Source: Phycomyces nitens
Lineage: Eukaryota; Mucoromycota; Mucoromycetes; Mucorales; Phycomycetaceae
Direction of reading: 5' to 3'
DNA length: 64,000 bases
Assembly (NCBI GenBank): GCA_022702545.1
Contig: JAHRBC010000004.1
Span: forward strand, 3,472,001 to 3,536,000
Position numbers and translations under genes: made by a program. The notes under the pieces are model-generated. The model saw only the letters and a list, made by a program, of their open reading frames with translations. It was not told the origin of the DNA and made no database searches. Below are positions 1 through 10,051 of the stretch, in pieces. Each line of letters begins with the position of its first letter. Position 1 is the stretch's first letter.

Positions 1-224
1 AGTATGTATGTTTGCTTTTGGAATAGAGTTTATACACAATCTTTATAACTAAGCTCACACCGAATTTTCAAATCTGACATGTTAATATATAATATCTGGT
101 CAGTTATTCTTTAACATACTGACTGGGCATTTATTAAAATTTATCTATCAGATATTAAATTAATACATAAAATTACAATTATAAACTTTTAATATTGTAA
201 TGATTTAGATTATTTTTTGCAGTG
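1..224. mobile_element. Right end of a CACTA element running off the window
   Basis: The sequence TTTTTTGCAGTG at 213-224 is the same terminal motif seen at the verified ends of CACTA elements A, C and D (CACTGCAAAAA read inward). The three bases after it, ATA, would be the target duplication, but the other end lies outside the window so this cannot be tested. No open reading frame of note lies in 1-212, which is AT-rich. Confidence 0.45.
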
Positions 225-229
225 ATAAG

Positions 230-291
230 GCATATTGGCATAGGGTATAGGGTATAGGGTATAAGGCATAGGGTATAAGGCATAGGGCTTA
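230..291. repeat. Short tandem repeat built on GGGTATA / GGCATA
   Basis: About nine 7-bp steps of GGGTATA, GGGTATAAGGCATA and GGCATA lie between the CACTA-like end at 224 and the stop codon of the Helitron helicase at 296. It may be part of the Helitron 3' end or a local microsatellite. No Helitron-type hairpin or CTRR end was found. Confidence 0.6.
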
Positions 292-295
292 AACT

Positions 296-2269
296 TTAGT
301 TTCTTCTAAATACTTCTTTGTATACGATGTTGTTTGTAAATACAGGACTGGTTACAGTGTTAGGGTCATATGAGGTATCAAGCATAATTTTGATTGCAGA
401 TGGTCTGCAAACTCGAGAGAGAGCAACATAGAGTTGGCCATGACCAAACACTGGGGATGGAAGATATAATCCAACACTATCCAGTGTTTGTCCTTGGGAC
501 TTGTTGATTGTCATTGCAAAAGCAAGACGAACAGGGAATTGGCACCGTTGAAAGTTGATTGATGATACTGTTTCGGATAGATTGAGCTTAATTTTAGGGA
601 TTAGAGCTACCTTTCCAGCATGAGATCCAGTAACAATGGTAGCTTTGATTACAAATCTTTGTAAAGAATCGCAAATCAAGCGTGTACCATTGCATAACCC
701 ATTCTTTGGATCCAAATTTCTCAAGAGCATTATTGGACACCCTTTCTTGAGTCGAAGACTATGAGGGGGCAGAGATCCGGGGTCAATTGTGTTCAGGAAT
801 TCGATTGGGTATGCAAGCTGATCATCTTCATTATTGCCTTCATCAATACTCTTGAATTCGTGAGCTTCGCCAGGAAACTGGTTCAAGAGGATATTGTTGA
901 TAGTGTTAACATCATGATTCTTTGGTGTAAGTATTGCATGACACATGAGGAAATCGGCATTTTCTGCATTTGCAATCAGATTAGGGAAAATAGCACTGGC
1001 CAGGTGAAGGAGATTACGGCCGGGAATTAGCATCGTTTGAGGTATAGGAAGGGTATCTGGTTCACCGGTTGTGGGAACAACACCACTACCAACATGCAAG
1101 AGAAAGGCGGCAAAGTGTCTGAGCTCAGCTGCTTCTTCAGGGCTACTTGCTTGGGCTATTCTCATGCTTGCTTTGAGTGAGAGTGTGATAACATCTCTCC
1201 AGGCTGGAGCACGGTTTATACACTGAGAAACTATCTGGGCTCTTGATGCTCTCGGTATTACGGGGAGAACCTGTCTAAAATCACCTCCAAACACAAATAA
1301 CTTCCCTCCAAAAGCCACATTTTCGAGTGCAGGGTCAACAGACTTCATAATATCTTGCATTGATCTACTGACGGCATTGAAGATATCTTTGCTAATCATC
1401 GATGCTTCATCCCAGATGATTAGTTCAGTCTTTCTCAACAAATTTGCAACTTGTGAATTCGCAGAAATTGAACACATTGACAGGGTATCAATTTCCAGTG
1501 GGATCTTGAACTGAGAATGAGCAGTACGACCACCATCTAGCAAAAGGGCAGCAATGCCACTTGCTGCGACTGCCAGAGCAATGTTTCCTTGTCGGCGTAC
1601 TTTGCAAAGAAGAGCATTAAACAAAAATGTCTTTCCAGTTCCACCTGGACCGTCAACAAAAAACAAACGTGGAGAAGTTTGGCTTGCATTTAATGCTTCT
1701 ACGACTGTATCATATGCTGCTTTCTGGTGGGTGTTGAAAGACAGACTGTCAGGATCAGGCATAAGCGCAGCCTCGGCACAAAGATCATCTTGCTCATGAA
1801 TAAGTGTTCTTAATCCTCGACGATGTACTGTCTGAACTGATATGTCTGGCATAGGAGGAAGAGTGAACCCGCTGAATGAAGTAATCGAGAGAGAGTTTGC
1901 GGACATATGGCTCTCAATGTCCCAAAGGCACCTGTCATACATTTCTTGTGTTGCTTCAAGAGAAAGATTATCTTGTTCAATTCTGGCCGAATGCAGATAA
2001 TCTTCTACCATAAAGGAGCGGTATTCCATCCAAAGAACGAATGGGTCAGAAACTGTACAAAATACCAAAAGTATAGCAAATAATCGTCTCAATGACGATG
2101 GAATCTGATAAGTGATTGCTTCTTCTATACAATCTTTCCATTCATTGTCATCCATAAGAAGGTTAAGAGCACGGCAAGCAGCTTGGTTGGTATCGTATTG
2201 GTGCCCATTGACAGTTCGGATGTTCTGAAAACTTGTTGCACCTCTGACATTATGTAACAATATTCTCAA
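296..2269 (-). CDS. Helitron helicase domain (PIF1-like), downstream of an in-frame stop
   Basis: This is the C-terminal half of the Helitron RepHel protein, a 5'-3' DNA helicase that unwinds the element during rolling-circle transposition. Visible motifs: Walker A GPGGTGKTFLFNALL (about residue 205), Walker B IIWDEASM, motif III-like GGDFRQVLP, and near the C-terminus INKSQGQTLDSVGLYLP followed by GHGQLYVALSRV, the classic PIF1/Helitron tail. The first methionine at 2269 is internal. Codons upstream continue in the same frame through 22 residues to a TGA at 2336-2338 and then into the Rep frame. I therefore read it as part of one protein broken by a nonsense codon rather than as a separate gene. 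Confidence 0.9.
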   Translation of the reverse strand: MRILLHNVRGATSFQNIRTVNGHQYDTNQAACRALNLLMDDNEWKDCIEEAITYQIPSSLRRLFAILLVFCTVSDPFVLWMEYRSFMVEDYLHSARIEQDNLSLEATQEMYDRCLWDIESHMSANSLSITSFSGFTLPPMPDISVQTVHRRGLRTLIHEQDDLCAEAALMPDPDSLSFNTHQKAAYDTVVEALNASQTSPRLFFVDGPGGTGKTFLFNALLCKVRRQGNIALAVAASGIAALLLDGGRTAHSQFKIPLEIDTLSMCSISANSQVANLLRKTELIIWDEASMISKDIFNAVSRSMQDIMKSVDPALENVAFGGKLFVFGGDFRQVLPVIPRASRAQIVSQCINRAPAWRDVITLSLKASMRIAQASSPEEAAELRHFAAFLLHVGSGVVPTTGEPDTLPIPQTMLIPGRNLLHLASAIFPNLIANAENADFLMCHAILTPKNHDVNTINNILLNQFPGEAHEFKSIDEGNNEDDQLAYPIEFLNTIDPGSLPPHSLRLKKGCPIMLLRNLDPKNGLCNGTRLICDSLQRFVIKATIVTGSHAGKVALIPKIKLNLSETVSSINFQRCQFPVRLAFAMTINKSQGQTLDSVGLYLPSPVFGHGQLYVALSRVCRPSAIKIMLDTSYDPNTVTSPVFTNNIVYKEVFRRN

Positions 2270-2335
2270 GAAATACTTTTCAGTATCTCTTGGAGATATC
2301 GTGTATACTCGTCCAATTGTCTCTCTTTCAAATCT

Positions 2336-4698
2336 TCAGCATGGAGTCCAGTATCGGCCCATTTTATTCCAGACAAAGTGTCCAGGAAAATCTGTATACA
2401 GATATTGGCGGGACTCTTCATGCTCAGCATTGTAACTGAACCAAGCAGTCAAAGTTGTATTGGTGTTGGTGTTGGATAAAACCTCGATGTCTGCAGAATC
2501 ACGAAAATAAACGGGCTGCGAATTTTCAAGGTGAATTGCTAGCCTTTGGTGGGTTGGGTGCTCTTGGTGTAGTTTGAAGGAGAATATTCTCCAGCATGCT
2601 TCTGAAGCCGAAACATATCTTGCATCAAGAAACTCGGCAACCTCGTTCGTTGGCTGTTCTTGCTGTTGAACATTGCCATTTTCTGATGATGGTGCAGCAC
2701 TCTGAACACTTGCCATTGCTCGGTCATGGCCTTTATAAACGTATTTGTACAGGTATTTCACTGCAGAAACAGATGTACATATCTCAACGTTTATATGCGC
2801 ATTGTACTTGGCACATAAGTAAAGGTTGTGGGGAACCACCCATCGATTGTCCAAAAGGGACACTCCTCTCGTGACTGATCTTCCGTCATCTCTTCTTCTG
2901 TACTTTGGATAGCCTGATCCATCTTCGACTGTTTCCGTGCAAAACGATTTTGGGAATCGCTTTTTGCATTCTCCATTTTCCATGCACTGGGCTCTTGGAT
3001 TTTGTTGCCCACATGGACCATGCATCATATTCCGTTGCACTGTCTCATATGCAAGTGGGTGAGATTCAGGATCTGGAAGCTCGGCAGACACGATCTTGTC
3101 ATAAACCTCTACTGTAGTAGGTTTATCTTCCGAACAAAGGATCAGGAGAATGTGGGCGTGTGGGAGACCTCTTTTCTGGAACTCAATGACATTTACAAAA
3201 GCCAAAACCTTGCCTAGGATATGCTTCCTTGTCAAATCATTCATAAGCTCTTTGAGCTTGAGGTTAAACACCCGGGAGCAAAGATCAGGTCGATCATTGG
3301 CCCTTTGTCCTGCCAAAAGAGAATTGGTGATCTCTGGCCAAGTTGGATTGCAAGTGAAGGTGATAAAGAGATCAGGCTTTCCAAAATGGCGTATGATACT
3401 CATTGCATCTTGATATAGTTGGCGCATGTGGCGAGGGCTACCAACAAAAGAGGACGGAAGGATAACTTGTCTTCCAAGATTAGCAAGATCGCTATCGTCA
3501 AGGTTCATTGCATCTTGGATTCCACTGTAGAGATCTACACGCAAGCGGTCTTGGTTGTTGGTGATAAAGCGCATCCTGTTATGCTCAATTTTCGCATACA
3601 TATCAACAACATATTGTTGAAATAAGCGTCCAAAGAGATGGAGGTGATGGTTTGTGTTTTGACGATACATAAACCGGCTTGAATACCATTGCATTGCTGT
3701 AACCTTGTTTCCAGAAAGATCACAGGAAGTGATAGTCCAGCCATCTTCACCAAATGGAAACATCATGACGTAGTGTAGAGAATCATAAGATCTATGATAC
3801 TCATTGATGCGCTGGAGTTCCTCTGAGCGTGTGTGCAAGACAATATCCCTTGAAGATCCTGGCTCGTTGTTCATGATGAGGACAGCAACTTCTTCTGCGG
3901 TTGGTGCATTATAACGTCTTTGATCATGTGGGCCCTTGGCAACCAAACGAAGGGTCATATCAATGATCTGATTATTGACCTGGGCATAGTGTTCCATTGA
4001 CTTGAAAAGAGAGACAAATGGATTTACTCTAATGAGACAATTCTGAATTTGCTCCAGTATATGTCTATTGAGGTGAGAGGCATTATGATGACAATGATCC
4101 ACTTGGGAGATAGGATCATATATGTATATCTGTGCATATCTTGGATTCACAGTATCTTCAGGAGTAACCGGGAGAATTGATCCAATTTTATGGCAGATTG
4201 TACCATGAATTCTGAAGCTGTAGGCTCCTCCTCTGTTATTTCCAACAGAATGGTCAATATTAGCTCCAAGAGATGTGAAGCTAAGAGTGCTGTTGTAAGC
4301 TCTGATCTTTGTAAAGAACTCCTTTGATGCAGGAGTGTTGTTGTGGGTTAAGAGACTGGCAATCTCAGGTGGTGTTGGCTCAAAGCTCGGAAGAAGAATT
4401 TTGCCTTTAGCACAACACATATTGAATCTTGGTCTTGTCAAGGATGATCTGGCAATTCTTTCATTGATCCACATAATTGAGCCACAAAAGGCACACTTGA
4501 CATCCATTCTACCCTGATAGTCAACTGATGGTTCGGTTATAGCAGAAGAACGGGCAATACCACGCACAGAGTAGACTTCCATAATGGACCTGTTTTCCAC
4601 GTTTTCAGTATTGATTATAGCAGCCACTACAGAATTGGCTGCAGCAGAGGTTTCCTCTTCAGACTGATCTTGTCCTACTCTCACAGCAGCAACTGAAG
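2336..4698 (-). CDS. Helitron Rep (HUH endonuclease) domain, exon 2, ending in premature TGA
   Basis: Helitron_like_N/Rep region. The HUH metal-binding motif is in KRGLPHAHILLIL and the two-tyrosine catalytic motif in KYLYKYVYKG, as expected for the nicking and joining activity of Helitrons. FITFTCNPTWPEI is another conserved Helitron block. The exon starts at 4698 after the acceptor TTTATAG, and the first codon is shared with exon 1 (phase 1). The first candidate start inside it at 4684 is a GTG, not an ATG, which supports a spliced start. The frame ends at TGA (2336-2338) right after GRYWTPC and continues in the same frame into the helicase, so a single nonsense mutation inactivates this copy unless it is read through. 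Confidence 0.88.
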
Positions 4699-4769
4699 CT
4701 ATAAAATATAGGGAAAAAAGTTATATAACGGAATAGTATATTTGATCTGTTAAGAATAGTAAATATTAC

Positions 4770-4941
4770 ATCTGCGGCTCTCTGTAAGATGCTCTTCTTC
4801 AAGAGAGAGGGTATCATCATTTGTTCTTTTTTGAGGAATATATAAAGAGGTATTTCTTGGATTCAAAGGACAGAGTAAGTTTGATCTACGGCTATGACCG
4901 GGCAAGTTGCAAGAAGCACAAAGTCTTTGGGTTGGAAGCAT
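4770..4941 (-). CDS. Helitron exon 1: CCHC-like zinc-knuckle N-terminus
   Basis: ATG at 4941 opens a 57-residue exon containing C-A-S-C, G-H-S-R-R-S, then C-P-L-N: the CxxC...GHxxxSxxCP knuckle found at the N-terminus of many fungal and oomycete Helitron proteins. Donor GTAATA at 4769 and acceptor TTATAG ending at 4699 join it in frame to the Rep exon (junction codon T/CT). It probably helps bind the element's DNA. Assignment rests on the motif plus the frame-restoring intron. Confidence 0.75.
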
Positions 4942-5509
4942 TCTGTGTTTTTGTTTTTTTAACGGTAGTTGGTTTGTAGATTATAACTGTTTAAGAAAGG
5001 GATCTGTTCTAAAAGTATTGAGAAGAATTGCTTTATTATTTATTCAATTATTATTATTGTTTAATATCAAATTCTTATGCTTTATTACTTTATTGAACCC
5101 TAAATTTTTACATATCTTGGATTTTTAATTCCTAAGAGGCAAAGGGGAGGTCTGTAGAGATAGAGAAAAGGCAAGTAATCACGTGACTCAAACCGAATGT
5201 AAAATTGTAATTTTTTTATAAGCAAAAGGATAATAAAGCATGTGGTTTACAATCGAGATAGGAAAGACAGAAACATTTTAGTGAGTGATGATTAAATTAA
5301 CTACTAATAAGCATAATTGTTGGTTTTACTACTGATTTATTTGGTGGTTTTGAGGAAAAGATGGATTAAAATAAAAAGGATTCTTCTCACGTGACTTACA
5401 ACGAATGTAAAAAAAATGCAAAACACGTGATTTAGGATTGAGTTTGAAAGACTGACACATTTTAATAATATAGACCAGGAGCAGAGCTCCTTCGCTTACG
5501 CGGGCTCGA
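4942..5509. other. Non-coding, AT-rich, with repeated CACGTGA boxes
   Basis: No supported gene. CACGTGA-type palindromic boxes followed by a related CGAATGTAAAA string occur near 5177 and 5388, with a further box near 5425. Related TCATGTGA boxes occur at about 6703 and 6805 on the other side of the 43-bp array, so these may be one repeat family. The Helitron 5' end probably falls here but was not located. Confidence 0.5.
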
Positions 5510-6655
5510 CACTGGTTGGGCTCAGTCGTAGACTTCGCAAGTAATACATTTACCGGTTTGGCTCAGTCGTAGACTTCGCATTTTATATGGTTCTACTGGT
5601 TTGGCTCAGTCGTAGACTTTGCAACTTATATGTTTTGACTGGTTTGGCTCAGTCGTAGACTTCGCAACTTATACGTTTCGACCGGTTTGGCTCAGTCGTA
5701 GACTTTGCAACTTATATGTTTCGACCGGTTTGGCTCAGTCGCAGACTTCGCTACTTATATGTTTCTACTGGTTTGGCTCAGTCGTAGACTTCGCTACTTA
5801 TATGTTTTTACTGGTCTGGCTCAGTTGTAGACTTCGCTACTTATACGTTTCTACTGGTTTGGCTCAGTCGTAGACTTCGCAAGTAGTATGTTTACCGGTT
5901 TGGCTCAGTCGTAGACTTCGCTACTTATATGTTTTGACCGGTTTGGCTCAGTCGTTGACTTCGCTACTTATATGTTTCTACTGGTTTGGCTCAGTCCTAG
6001 ACTTCGCAACTTATACGTTTCTACCGGTTTGGCTCAGTCGTAGACTTCGCTACTTATACGTTTCTACTGGTTTAGCTCAGTCGTTGACTTCGCTACTTAT
6101 ACGTTTCTACCGGTTTGGCTCAGTCGCAGACTTCGCTACTTATACTTTTCTACTGGTTAGGCTCAGTCGTAGACTTTGCAACTTATACGTTTCGACCGGT
6201 TTGGCTCAGTCATTGACTTCGCAACTTATACGTTTCTACCGGTTTGGCTCAGTCGCAGACTTCGCATTTTATACGTTTCGACCGGTTTGGCTCAGTCGGA
6301 GACTTCGCATTTTATATGTTTCGACCGGTTTGGCTCAGTCGTTGACTTCGCTACTTATATGTTTCTACCGGTTTAGCTCAGTCATAGACTTCGCAACTTA
6401 TATTTTTCTACTGCTTAGGCTCAGTCGTAGACTTCGCAACTTATATGTTTCTACTGGTTTGGCTCAGTCGTAGACTTCGCAACTTATATGTTTCTACCGG
6501 TTTGGCTCAGTCGTAGACTTCGCTAATTATACGTTTCTACCGGTTTAGCTCAGTCGTCGACTTCGCAACTTATATGTTTCTACCGGTTTGGCTCAGTTGT
6601 CGACTTTGCTACTTATATGTTTCTACCGGTTTGGTTCAGTCGTTGACTTCACTGG
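5510..6655. repeat. Tandem array of a 43-bp unit, about 26 copies
   Basis: The unit contains GGTTTGGCTCAGTCGTAGAC followed by TTCGC, a short AT stretch and GTTTCTACC. Successive CTCAG cores at 5562, 5605, 5648 and 5691 are exactly 43 bp apart (the first step is 41). Units differ mainly by GTAGAC/GTTGAC/GCAGAC and CAACTT/CTACTT/CATTTT changes. Because 43 is not a multiple of 3, open frames in the array cycle through all three frames and are not genes. Both flanks hold TCA(C/T)GTGA boxes. Confidence 0.95.
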
Positions 6656-6992
6656 CAATTGGGGGTTTTTTTAAATTAAATGGGTCAAAGAATAGGACTC
6701 CGATCGTAAGTCATGTGATTTAGGAATGATTGATTTTAAGAGAGGTTTTAAAGTGGATTTTTTTGAGTTTGTATATAAAAAAGAATTGAATTTGCGCTCG
6801 TAAGTCATGTGACCTGGTCTTGTACGACTGTATTATTTTAAGAGAATAGATTCTAATGTCCATCCAATAGAACTACCAAATATTCTTAACGCCGTCTAAA
6901 GTGAGCAATCAAGAAAAGGGCTAATCCAAGACCTATACTCCCCTCGTTTCAATTGATGTATTCAGAGTTGAAATTGGGTATTTTTTGCAGTG
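6656..6992. mobile_element. Flank of the array ending in a CACTA-type right end
   Basis: TTTTTTGCAGTG at 6981-6992 matches the CACTGCAAAAA terminus of the A/C/D elements, and the inward string CACTGCAAAAAATACCC extends the match to element A (CACTGCAAAAATACCC). The next three bases are TAA. No matching left end is in the window, so the element must begin to the left or be truncated. No gene is visible in 6656-6980. Confidence 0.45.
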
Positions 6993-7234
6993 TAATATAG
7001 TTTATAAAAATGAAAAAAATAGTGCCAATTTAATTTATTTATTTTGCAAAGTCAATTAAAATGTGTGCTATTTTGTGTCAAATCTGTGATTTAGAGCTCA
7101 TATATGAAATAAAATGCAAAATTAGGTCTCATCATTAAAAAATCATCAAAATGATGGAGTTAGAATTCATTTTTAAAAATTTGTAATAATTCAAAATCTC
7201 TAATTCTGGCTAATACAACCCTTCTTTTGCAGTG
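6993..7234. other. Non-coding stretch ending in a weak CACTA-like end
   Basis: AT-rich with no gene. TTCTTTTGCAGTG at 7222-7234 resembles a CACTA right end and abuts the truncated LTR-like repeat at 7235. In the complete LTR copy at 36694 the equivalent place is continuous, which suggests an insertion with GGT as target. Its partner end is not in the window. Confidence 0.35.
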
Positions 7235-7592
7235 GGTACTTCTTTTCTAGCACTTGTAACTAAGTTGCAGAATCAATACCACTGGGGATTGTCAAGTTTA
7301 GAGAATAGTTTTTAGGTAATAGATAGATACTTTTTATTGATACAAATCCTTTTACTATTTATACAAAATGTAATTTGATTTAAGGCTAAATGTATAGCTG
7401 CATTAATATGTCTGATAGTTATTGTCCAGTAGAATATACTTAAGAGATATTCGCAATCTAAGACACTTGAGACATTTAGAAACATATAGAGGAAAACCAA
7501 TTGGCAAGGTCTTGATCGTTTACCCAAACAAGGTTAACCATTACTGGTTACCTATCAAGAGCTAATTTCAGTTGCCAATGTCAACTCTGACA
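7235..7592. repeat. Solo LTR-like repeat, copy 1 (left end cut)
   Basis: This is a diverged direct copy of 36694-37079: both share GCACTTGTAACTAAGT, CTTTTTATTGATACAAATCC, TACTGGTTACCTAT and the end TGTCAACTCTGACA. The terminal TGTCAG...CTGACA form (seen intact in copy 2) is typical of an LTR. The start is replaced by the CACTA-like end at 7234. No internal retroelement genes for this LTR were found nearby. Confidence 0.6.
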
Positions 7593-7598
7593 CCTGTG

Positions 7599-7753
7599 TG
7601 TCAAGTCTCAACTGGGTGTATCTTGCTAATGCTTGACTTAGATAAGTTTTGCAATAGATCACCACCAACTAGAATGTTTAGGATAAATAGGAATATAGAG
7701 AATTGAATGCTTTTTATTATTACAAATCGTTGTAGTATTTATACAGATTTTAT
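7599..7753. repeat. LTR-like repeat, copy 3, left portion (split by element G)
   Basis: Begins TGTCAAG and includes CTTTTTATTATTACAAATCG and AGTATTTATACA, matching the LTR-like repeats at 7235 and 36694. It stops at TAT (7751-7753), the target duplication of CACTA element G; the remainder resumes after the second TAT at 35929-35931 and ends in CCAACTCTGACA near 36117. Confidence 0.5.
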
Positions 7754-8163
7754 CACTACGGCGGAAGGACCGGTAGCTGTGCCAAAAATGGTAGCATAAC
7801 TACCGTTTTTTATGATTTTAGAGCACTTTATCTCCGCAGATTGTGGTTGAAAGGTAATGTCATTGATCCCGATTCATAAAAGTTGCATGAAATGACTTTT
7901 CATCTGGCAATGAGGTAGTTGTAGTACCATATAAAGGGCTCGTAAGTTTTTAGGCAACCTTGTTTATTGAAATGAGCATTTTATTTGGTGTTAAAGATGT
8001 TGCGCATTTTTGAGAAAAATAATTTTTCATCTGTGTGAACAAAACGGTAGTTATGCTACAGTTTTTTTGAAACAATTTTTTTGTTTTTGACATTATTAGC
8101 CATTTTATTTTATTTTATTTGGTATTGATATTTATAAGGAAAGAAAAAAGAAAAAGAAAATTT
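7754..8163. repeat. Sub-terminal region of element G with ACCGTTTTTT motifs
   Basis: After the terminal CACTACGGCGGAA the motifs CGGTAG, ACTACCGTTTTTT and a repeated GGTAGC(A/T) lie in both orientations. The same motifs are at the right end (35838-35928) and, much more densely, at the end of element H (51376-51890). Such sub-terminal arrays are where CACTA accessory proteins bind in plants; that role here is inference. No gene in this stretch. Confidence 0.55.
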
Positions 8164-8444
8164 TTATAAAGTGGCAAGGTTCCCCATGGTCACACGCAGA
8201 TTGTCATTAAACACGTAATATGGTGCAATGATAAAGAACTGATTACTACTCGGAGGGTACTGGATGAGCCCAACTTGATGCTGAATGTCATCCACATTAA
8301 CAGCATATTTTGGCTGGGTTGTTTGTCCAGTTGAGCTGTGTGACCGCCGTATTACGATTGGCACAGATGAGTCATGGGCTGCTGTACCATGCTCTTTCAT
8401 CACTTCAACGAATGCCAGAAAGTGCGGTGTGCCATCAACCTCTT
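8164..8444 (-). pseudogene. Element G transposase-type protein, C-terminal end (3' half, split by Ty3-1)
   Basis: This is the last 94 or so codons, ending at TAA (8164-8166), of a gene whose upstream half is at 26939-27670. Dropping Ty3-1 and one CTCTT copy joins FYFEHKE to VDGTPHFLAFVEVM in frame, which proves the two halves were one gene. The C-terminal part includes VNVDDIQHQVGLIQYP and NQFFIIAPYYVFNDNLR. This VEFYFEH...LAFVE block resembles the C-terminal region of fungal Tnp2/CACTA-associated proteins, but it differs from the C-termini of elements A-F. Function beyond that is not known to me. Confidence 0.6.
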
Positions 8445-8730
8445 TGTGGTATACACACCACAGTTGAGTGAAATACAGACTCCACAACCAATCTCCGGTT
8501 ACTACTTGCTAATGACCCTGGCAAGTTAACATCTCAGGAGCAGTTACACACCAGGCACACGTACACTTCACACTGCTACAGTGATAACCAACCATTACAC
8601 GATGGGGACTTTAATTACAAGGGAATTTGAATAATAGTATATAAGCAATAATAATATTCTTTCTTCAATAAACAACACTCTCACAGTATTCTTATTTCTC
8701 TTAAGAGATACTAACAAACCATATACCTCA
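8445..8730 (+). repeat. Ty3-1 5' LTR (286 bp)
   Basis: Starts TGTGGTATACAC, ends ATACCTCA, and is matched end to end by 26653-26938 with four substitutions by eye. A TATA-like AGTATATAAGCAATAA lies near 8636-8651. The sequence just after the LTR is TTTTTTACTGTG and lacks the TGG expected of a standard tRNA primer-binding site. Confidence 0.95.
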
Positions 8731-8773
8731 TTTTTTACTGTGAATTGTTTTACTTTACTTCAAATCACCAAAA

Positions 8774-10051
8774 ATGTCCGATCATATCGCAGACGCTTCG
8801 TTGACCAGTTCTGACGACAGCCAACAGAACATCAGCATCAGTGGAGAGAGCTTCGCCGTGGAAGACCAGATCATGGTGGACGCCCTGGAGAATGGCAATG
8901 ATGATGAAGAGATCGATGTCTTGGCCCTGGAAGAACAGTTGGATGCGCAGCAAAAGAAAGCATCGGCCAACCTGCTCAAAGTCCTGGCCAGACCAAACGC
9001 TTCGGTGGAAGAGCACAACGAGGCAAAGAGGGTCGTTACCCTCACCCAAGAGAAATGGGCGTCATTCCTGACCGCACAGGAAGTCTTGGCCGACGTCTCG
9101 GCCAAAGAGAGTATCCAGAACTCTATAGCGAAGAGATCTGGAAAGAAGGCGGAGAACAAGTTGGAATCCTTTGTGCCAACAAACCTGCCCGCGTTCCAGT
9201 TGAAAGGAGGGCCTCTCAGACAGCCCAGCAAGAAGGTCCATGAGTCAGTGATGGACTTCCTCAACGAGTTCGAAGTGCAGTTGAGGGCACACAACCTCCC
9301 CTTGGACCAACATTGGGAGCGTCTCTTCTGGTTGACGTGTGACCAGAACCAAAGGCTCACATTCGAGCGAACCAAGGCCGGAAAAGGATACACCTGGAAG
9401 GTCGTACGCCAGCAACTCGAGCAAGAGTATGGCAACCCATACCACATGTGGGTAAAGAAGAGAGAGCTGAGCCATGTCAGACAGAAGCCAGGAGAACTCA
9501 TGCGGGTATACGCCGAGAGATTCCAGGAGGTTGCCCATGCCGCCGCAATGGACAATAGCCAGCAACTGGTGTGGATGTTTGTCTCCTCGCTGGTAAAGAA
9601 CGTTCGCAAGAAAGCCTGGCAAACGTTGACGCAGAACTTCAGGTTGGTCATCCCTGACAACTTGAACCTTGTCATCCCGTTAGTAATCGCAACAAGTGGA
9701 GAGGAAGCCGACGGTATTTTCCTGGAGGAGTATACCAACAGTGGCCACAAGAGAAGACAGGAGGAGAGCCAGCACGCGGCAAGCAGCTACAAGAGGGGTA
9801 GAAACGACGGCCATGTGACACAAGGCAACAGAAGAGGCAACTGCCCAGCACACCCCAAGGGCCGACACTCGGCAGAGGAATGCAACGTCTTGCAAGGCTG
9901 GAAGCCCAAGGAAAGAAGAGCCCCAGCAACAGGGCCAGTGGTAAGAAAGTCAACTCTTTGTTTCTACTGCCAGAAAGTGCCATATGTCTCTGGCCACAAA
10001 TGCTATGAGTACCAGGTGGCAAAAGGGAAAGCCCCAATTCTGGCAAATTGA
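8774..10051 (+). CDS. Ty3-1 Gag with zinc knuckle
   Basis: ATG at 8774, 425 aa. The N-terminus is acidic (IDVLALEEQLDAQ), followed by a helical Retrotrans_gag-like region (about residues 150-260, e.g. VMDFLNEFEVQLR) and a basic C-terminus ending in a knuckle C-F-Y-C...GHKC (about residue 395). Gag forms the particle and packages the RNA. It ends in TGA (10049-10051), and the next reading frame, pol, is in the same frame with no other stop between. In Ty3-2 the equivalent boundary is open. Base and codon use is clearly GC-richer than pol, a pattern Ty3-2 repeats. Confidence 0.92.
   Translation: MSDHIADASLTSSDDSQQNISISGESFAVEDQIMVDALENGNDDEEIDVLALEEQLDAQQKKASANLLKVLARPNASVEEHNEAKRVVTLTQEKWASFLTAQEVLADVSAKESIQNSIAKRSGKKAENKLESFVPTNLPAFQLKGGPLRQPSKKVHESVMDFLNEFEVQLRAHNLPLDQHWERLFWLTCDQNQRLTFERTKAGKGYTWKVVRQQLEQEYGNPYHMWVKKRELSHVRQKPGELMRVYAERFQEVAHAAAMDNSQQLVWMFVSSLVKNVRKKAWQTLTQNFRLVIPDNLNLVIPLVIATSGEEADGIFLEEYTNSGHKRRQEESQHAASSYKRGRNDGHVTQGNRRGNCPAHPKGRHSAEECNVLQGWKPKERRAPATGPVVRKSTLCFYCQKVPYVSGHKCYEYQVAKGKAPILAN

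Larger units (their letters stand above)
296..4941 (-). mobile_element. Helitron rolling-circle transposon (coding body)
   Basis: A minus-strand Helitron: a small zinc-knuckle exon (4770-4941), a 71-bp intron (4699-4769, GTAATA...TTATAG) and one long reading frame carrying a Rep endonuclease then a PIF1-type helicase. The intron restores frame (phase 1). The long frame is broken by one in-frame TGA at 2336-2338. The outer ends (5' TC, 3' hairpin plus CTRR) could not be placed, so only the coding body is marked. Confidence 0.85.

Noticed and set aside
230..291. Telomere repeat
   Set aside because: GGGTATA/GGCATA units are few and mixed and lie between two transposons.
5619..6473. Open frames of 60-180 codons inside the 43-bp array
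   Set aside because: They follow from a 43-bp unit that shifts frame each copy; the peptide repeats cycle through three frames and have no start or context.
5510..6655. CRISPR array
   Set aside because: Units are contiguous diverged copies with no unique spacers, and the genome is eukaryotic.
8782..9750. Long minus-strand open frame opposite Ty3-1 gag
   Set aside because: It mirrors a GC-rich coding region and shows no recognisable domain; gag on the plus strand has a zinc knuckle and correct position.
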